Part shown: in pieces, positions 6,439 to 8,639 of the stretch | How positions within the stretch are numbered: position 1 is the first letter of the stretch | Layout: each line of letters starts with the position of its first letter | Origin: an uncultured Clostridia bacterium | GTDB taxonomy: Bacteria > Bacillota > Clostridia > Oscillospirales > Oscillospiraceae | Length of the DNA: 8,639 nt | Direction of reading: 5' to 3' | Assembly (NCBI GenBank): GCA_945910975.1 | Contig: CAMDZY010000067.1 | Span: forward strand, 1 to 8,639 | Notes under the pieces: model-generated | Database searches by the model: none | The model's input: only the letters and a program-made list of their open reading frames with translations | Told to the model about the DNA's origin: nothing | Made by a program: the position numbers and the translations under genes

Positions 6439-6470
6439 GATTGCCCCTGCGGAAGTACGCAGGGGCAATC
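6439..6470. repeat. Perfect 13-bp hairpin abutting the guaD -35 box
   Basis: GATTGCCCCTGCG (6439-6451) pairs perfectly with CGCAGGGGCAATC (6458-6470) around a 6-base loop. There is no T-run on either side, so it is not a standard intrinsic terminator. It touches the -35 box of guaD, so it could be a regulator-binding palindrome or the stop point of transcription coming from the upstream gene. Its right arm shares AGGGGCAAT with 6681-6689. Confidence 0.5.
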
Positions 6471-6471
6471 A

Positions 6472-6680
6472 CAGACTGTCCAAAAAGTCTCGCAGAGTTC
6501 GCCGCTATAGCGGCGAATCAAATTCAATCATTTTTTGCGGCGACTGCTCCGCGCTAAGAGCCGCCCTTTGGGCGGGTGTGCGCGTCACAAAAATACCTTA
6601 CAGGACGCAAACGGCAACTCACTGCCGTAGGCGCTTGGCGGGTGCGCTGCTTAAGTCCGGCAATGTTTTTCGACAGGCTG
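6472..6680. repeat. MITE-like structured element with terminal inverted repeats
   Basis: This fills most of the 328-base gap between guaD and the DUF4015 gene and has no plausible coding frame. The left end, CAGACTGTCCAAAAA (6472-6486), is an inverted match at 13 of 15 positions to the right end (6666-6680, inverted CAGCCTGTCGAAAAA). AGGGGCAAT flanks both sides (6461-6469 and 6681-6689), immediately adjacent on the right and two bases away on the left, like a 9-base target duplication. The interior folds heavily: a 20-base palindrome (6498-6517), CCGCCC/GGGCGG with a 3-base loop (6561-6575), and ACGGCA/TGCCGT with a 6-base loop (6611-6628). It may be a non-autonomous insertion, or a structured RNA in the 3' region of the DUF4015 transcript. 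The left flanking repeat also belongs to the neighbouring hairpin, which weakens the duplication reading. Confidence 0.45.
6498..6517. repeat. Perfect 20-base palindrome
   Basis: TTCGCCGCTATAGCGGCGAA reads the same on both strands with no spacer. As RNA it makes a stable stem with a tight loop; on DNA it could be a dimeric protein site. It has no adjacent T-run (the nearest + strand T-run, 6531-6536, is 13 bases away). It lies inside the inverted-repeat-bounded element. Confidence 0.55.
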
Positions 6681-6694
6681 AGGGGCAATTCAGC

Positions 6695-8530
6695 CTATTT
6701 CAATTGATCAAACACAGGTTTCAGCGACTGATACTTGCTGTAACTGGAGCCGGCATTCCATGTGATAAAGCCGCCGGTCAGGCCGTTGTCCATCAGGGCA
6801 TCGATTTCAGCCTTGACCTCCGTTGGGCCATATTCATTATATGGTGGGTGGATGGCATCATATGCCTGGATCCATGTGCGCACGATGGCAGGTGTCGGGA
6901 TCTCGCTTTGCCGCGCAACCACGCCCTTTGCCCAAGTATCCAATGCATCATAGGGCTGTAGCCATGGCACATAGTCGCCATACGGCTCATAGTGGTCGGG
7001 GTATGGCATTCCGCTGATGACGTCCACCACATTGCTGATAGCCGGGAAATACTGCCCATAGGACGCCACATAGGGGTTGGAAGTTTCACCGAACACGTCT
7101 GCCGACACATAGACATCGCACGCATGCAGCACATCACAGGCATACATTAAAAAGCGCTGCACGGCCTGCGCCTTGGTTTCGCCAAATTCATTGTGATAAT
7201 CAATATTATCCGTTGAATCGTAGTCATAGGTTCCGTCCGGAAAGCGGACATAGTCGAACTGAATTTCATTGAAGCCAAACAGCTCGACCGCTTCTTTGGC
7301 AAGCGCCGCCTTATACTCCCATGCGTAACGCGAATATGCGCTTGGCCAATACATTCCGGATAGCTCCAACGGCTCGCCGCCGGCGTCAGCGATCGCGTGT
7401 TCCGGGTGATCTTTGGCAAAAAAGTAATCGTTAAATGCCGTGATGCGGCCAATCACATAAAAACCGCTGTCCTTCAGTTTCTGAACGGCCGCTCCAAATT
7501 CCTCCTGCGTATTGATGGCATTTTCATTTGCACTGGGAGAATATGCCGCAAGCACATCCGATGGATATGACACCGAGCCGCCGTCCATGATGTCCACGAC
7601 AAAGGCATTGATTTTGGTCGATTTGGCAAGCGCGATGTATTCGTCGATCAGTTCCATTGTGTCCAGATCCGAGTTGAGGTAGAGCGTGTAGCAGCGCTCC
7701 GGCATGGGGTTGCTCTCCGATTCGAGCTTTTGACGGGGGTAGAAATCCAAGGTGCCGGCCTTACCGCCGCCGTACAGATTGCCGCGTCCGAGGTGGTTCG
7801 CGCCCGTACCGGTCTGGTCATAGGGAAGATTGGCCTCGTCTTCATCCTGCGTGAAATAATACGGCGGCAGATAGCCCACCTGTGTTTGCGTCTGCACGCG
7901 GTACATATGTACGCTGCCATCGGCATTGAGGCGGTCGCAGCCAAGAATCTTGACCTGCTCCCCTTTTTCTGCCAAACCCAAAAGCTGCAAGCTTTCCGGG
8001 TCAGCGCGCAGGCTCTGCGTTGTTTTCACCAGCATGGAAAATTCCGTCACGGCGGACTGCTCATCCTCCGCCAGATTGTCCTCAGACAGATATTGCTCGT
8101 CATTTTCGATCAGGGGATAATATTTTTTGCCATCCAACGTGATACCGTCATCCATATCCAGCGCGATCTGCGTTCCGCGGATGATGGTGTCTGTCTGCTT
8201 GCCGTCCTCGTCATAGACCGGAACGGTATTTTCTGTCCCCGCTGCGTAAAACACGCCGCTTTCAACGCCGGGCTTTGCCGCTTCTCCTGTGGCCTGCGTA
8301 CTTGGCGCATCCCAAGTCACCGGTTGATGCTCCCGGTTCACAAAATACCGCACCGTGGCAAACAGCACGATCACCGCCATAACACCCAAAAGCCAGCCCT
8401 TGCTGTGCTTCTTTTTTGTGTTCACAGCCGGCAACTCCGTGTCCGGCTGCGATGCAGAATGTTCCTCCGGCTGTGCGGGCAGCGGATCGGTTGAAGGTGT
8501 CTGCTGTCCCCGGAATTCTTCTTGACTCAT
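6695..8530 (-). CDS. Membrane-anchored SH3-like/DUF4015 putative glycoside hydrolase
   Basis: A 611-residue protein predicted to sit on the outer face of the cell membrane. Residues 1-44 are polar and proline-rich, ending in a basic stretch (KKKHSKG); one hydrophobic helix (46-64) follows with no clear signal peptidase site, indicating a type II anchor. Two SH3-like beta segments follow (about 91-153 and 160-228, the second ending VGYLPPYYF), fitting wall binding. From about 278 to the end is a putative TIM-barrel of the DUF4015 family: FVVDIMDG (310-317), FGFNEIQFDYVRFPDG (418-433, the family hallmark with acidic Glu422 and Asp426), and GGFITWNAG (586-594) near the last strand. The substrate is unknown; a wall or extracellular polysaccharide is an inference. 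ATG at 8530 has GAGGA 7-8 bases upstream. No convincing terminator follows its TAG stop. Confidence 0.88.
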   Translation of the reverse strand: MSQEEFRGQQTPSTDPLPAQPEEHSASQPDTELPAVNTKKKHSKGWLLGVMAVIVLFATVRYFVNREHQPVTWDAPSTQATGEAAKPGVESGVFYAAGTENTVPVYDEDGKQTDTIIRGTQIALDMDDGITLDGKKYYPLIENDEQYLSEDNLAEDEQSAVTEFSMLVKTTQSLRADPESLQLLGLAEKGEQVKILGCDRLNADGSVHMYRVQTQTQVGYLPPYYFTQDEDEANLPYDQTGTGANHLGRGNLYGGGKAGTLDFYPRQKLESESNPMPERCYTLYLNSDLDTMELIDEYIALAKSTKINAFVVDIMDGGSVSYPSDVLAAYSPSANENAINTQEEFGAAVQKLKDSGFYVIGRITAFNDYFFAKDHPEHAIADAGGEPLELSGMYWPSAYSRYAWEYKAALAKEAVELFGFNEIQFDYVRFPDGTYDYDSTDNIDYHNEFGETKAQAVQRFLMYACDVLHACDVYVSADVFGETSNPYVASYGQYFPAISNVVDVISGMPYPDHYEPYGDYVPWLQPYDALDTWAKGVVARQSEIPTPAIVRTWIQAYDAIHPPYNEYGPTEVKAEIDALMDNGLTGGFITWNAGSSYSKYQSLKPVFDQLK

Positions 8531-8565
8531 GATAAAATCCTCGCAATTTTGTTCATTTCCTGGGA

Positions 8566-8592
8566 ATTATGCGAGCATTATGCTACATTATG
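8566..8592. repeat. Three helically phased ATTATG copies upstream of the DUF4015 gene
   Basis: ATTATG occurs at 8566-8571, 8577-8582 and 8587-8592, spaced 11 and 10 bases, so all three face the same side of the DNA helix. On the minus strand each reads CATAAT, a passable -10 hexamer. No good -35 sits 17 bases from any copy, so the DUF4015 promoter could not be assigned. They may be alternative -10 boxes or a phased regulator site. The rest of 8593-8639 shows nothing recognisable. Confidence 0.35.
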
Positions 8593-8639
8593 GGGCAACT
8601 ATCCACTGTTTTTTGTGTTTTTTCCTACTACGAATGTCC

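Overview
The window looks like ordinary chromosome of an anaerobic Firmicute, most likely class Clostridia near the Oscillospiraceae/Ruminococcaceae. The evidence is purine-rich Shine-Dalgarno sequences, moderate GC, a threonine-type tRNA 3' end with T at the discriminator and an encoded CCA, an asnA-asnS pair, and a membrane-anchored DUF4015-type protein. This placement is inference; there is no rRNA or marker gene to fix a genus.

Layout from left to right: the 3' end of a tRNA on the + strand (1-29) is followed by two strong hairpins (40-133). Every protein gene then lies on the minus strand, so transcription runs right to left: a membrane-anchored putative glycosidase (8530-6695); a 328-base gene-free gap holding a structured element with terminal inverted repeats; guaD (6366-5095); a membrane protein with a degenerate 2-oxoacid-dehydrogenase-E2-like domain (5051-3627); a PAP2-like membrane phosphatase (3601-2933) ended by a clear intrinsic terminator; asnA (2744-1728); and asnS (1689-298), convergent with the tRNA.

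Transcription units inferred from the sequence: (1) the DUF4015 gene alone; (2) guaD from a near-consensus promoter (TTGACA, 17 bases, TATGAT); (3) the E2-like gene plus the PAP2 gene, 25 bases apart, from a promoter (TTGCGA, 17 bases, TATAAT) placed so close to the ATG that the mRNA should be leaderless; (4) asnA-asnS, 38 bases apart, from its own promoter.

Functions: asnA makes asparagine from aspartate and ammonia and asnS charges it onto tRNA, so that operon couples supply and use. GuaD deaminates guanine to xanthine, releasing ammonia. The E2-like/PAP2 pair is the least understood part: a membrane-fused CAT-fold protein whose catalytic histidine position is glutamate, next to a PSLH/KQH-type lipid phosphatase-like protein. 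No CRISPR array, prophage, transposase or toxin-antitoxin gene is visible. The most interesting items are the E2-like/PAP2 pair with its leaderless promoter and the 209-base inverted-repeat element upstream of guaD.
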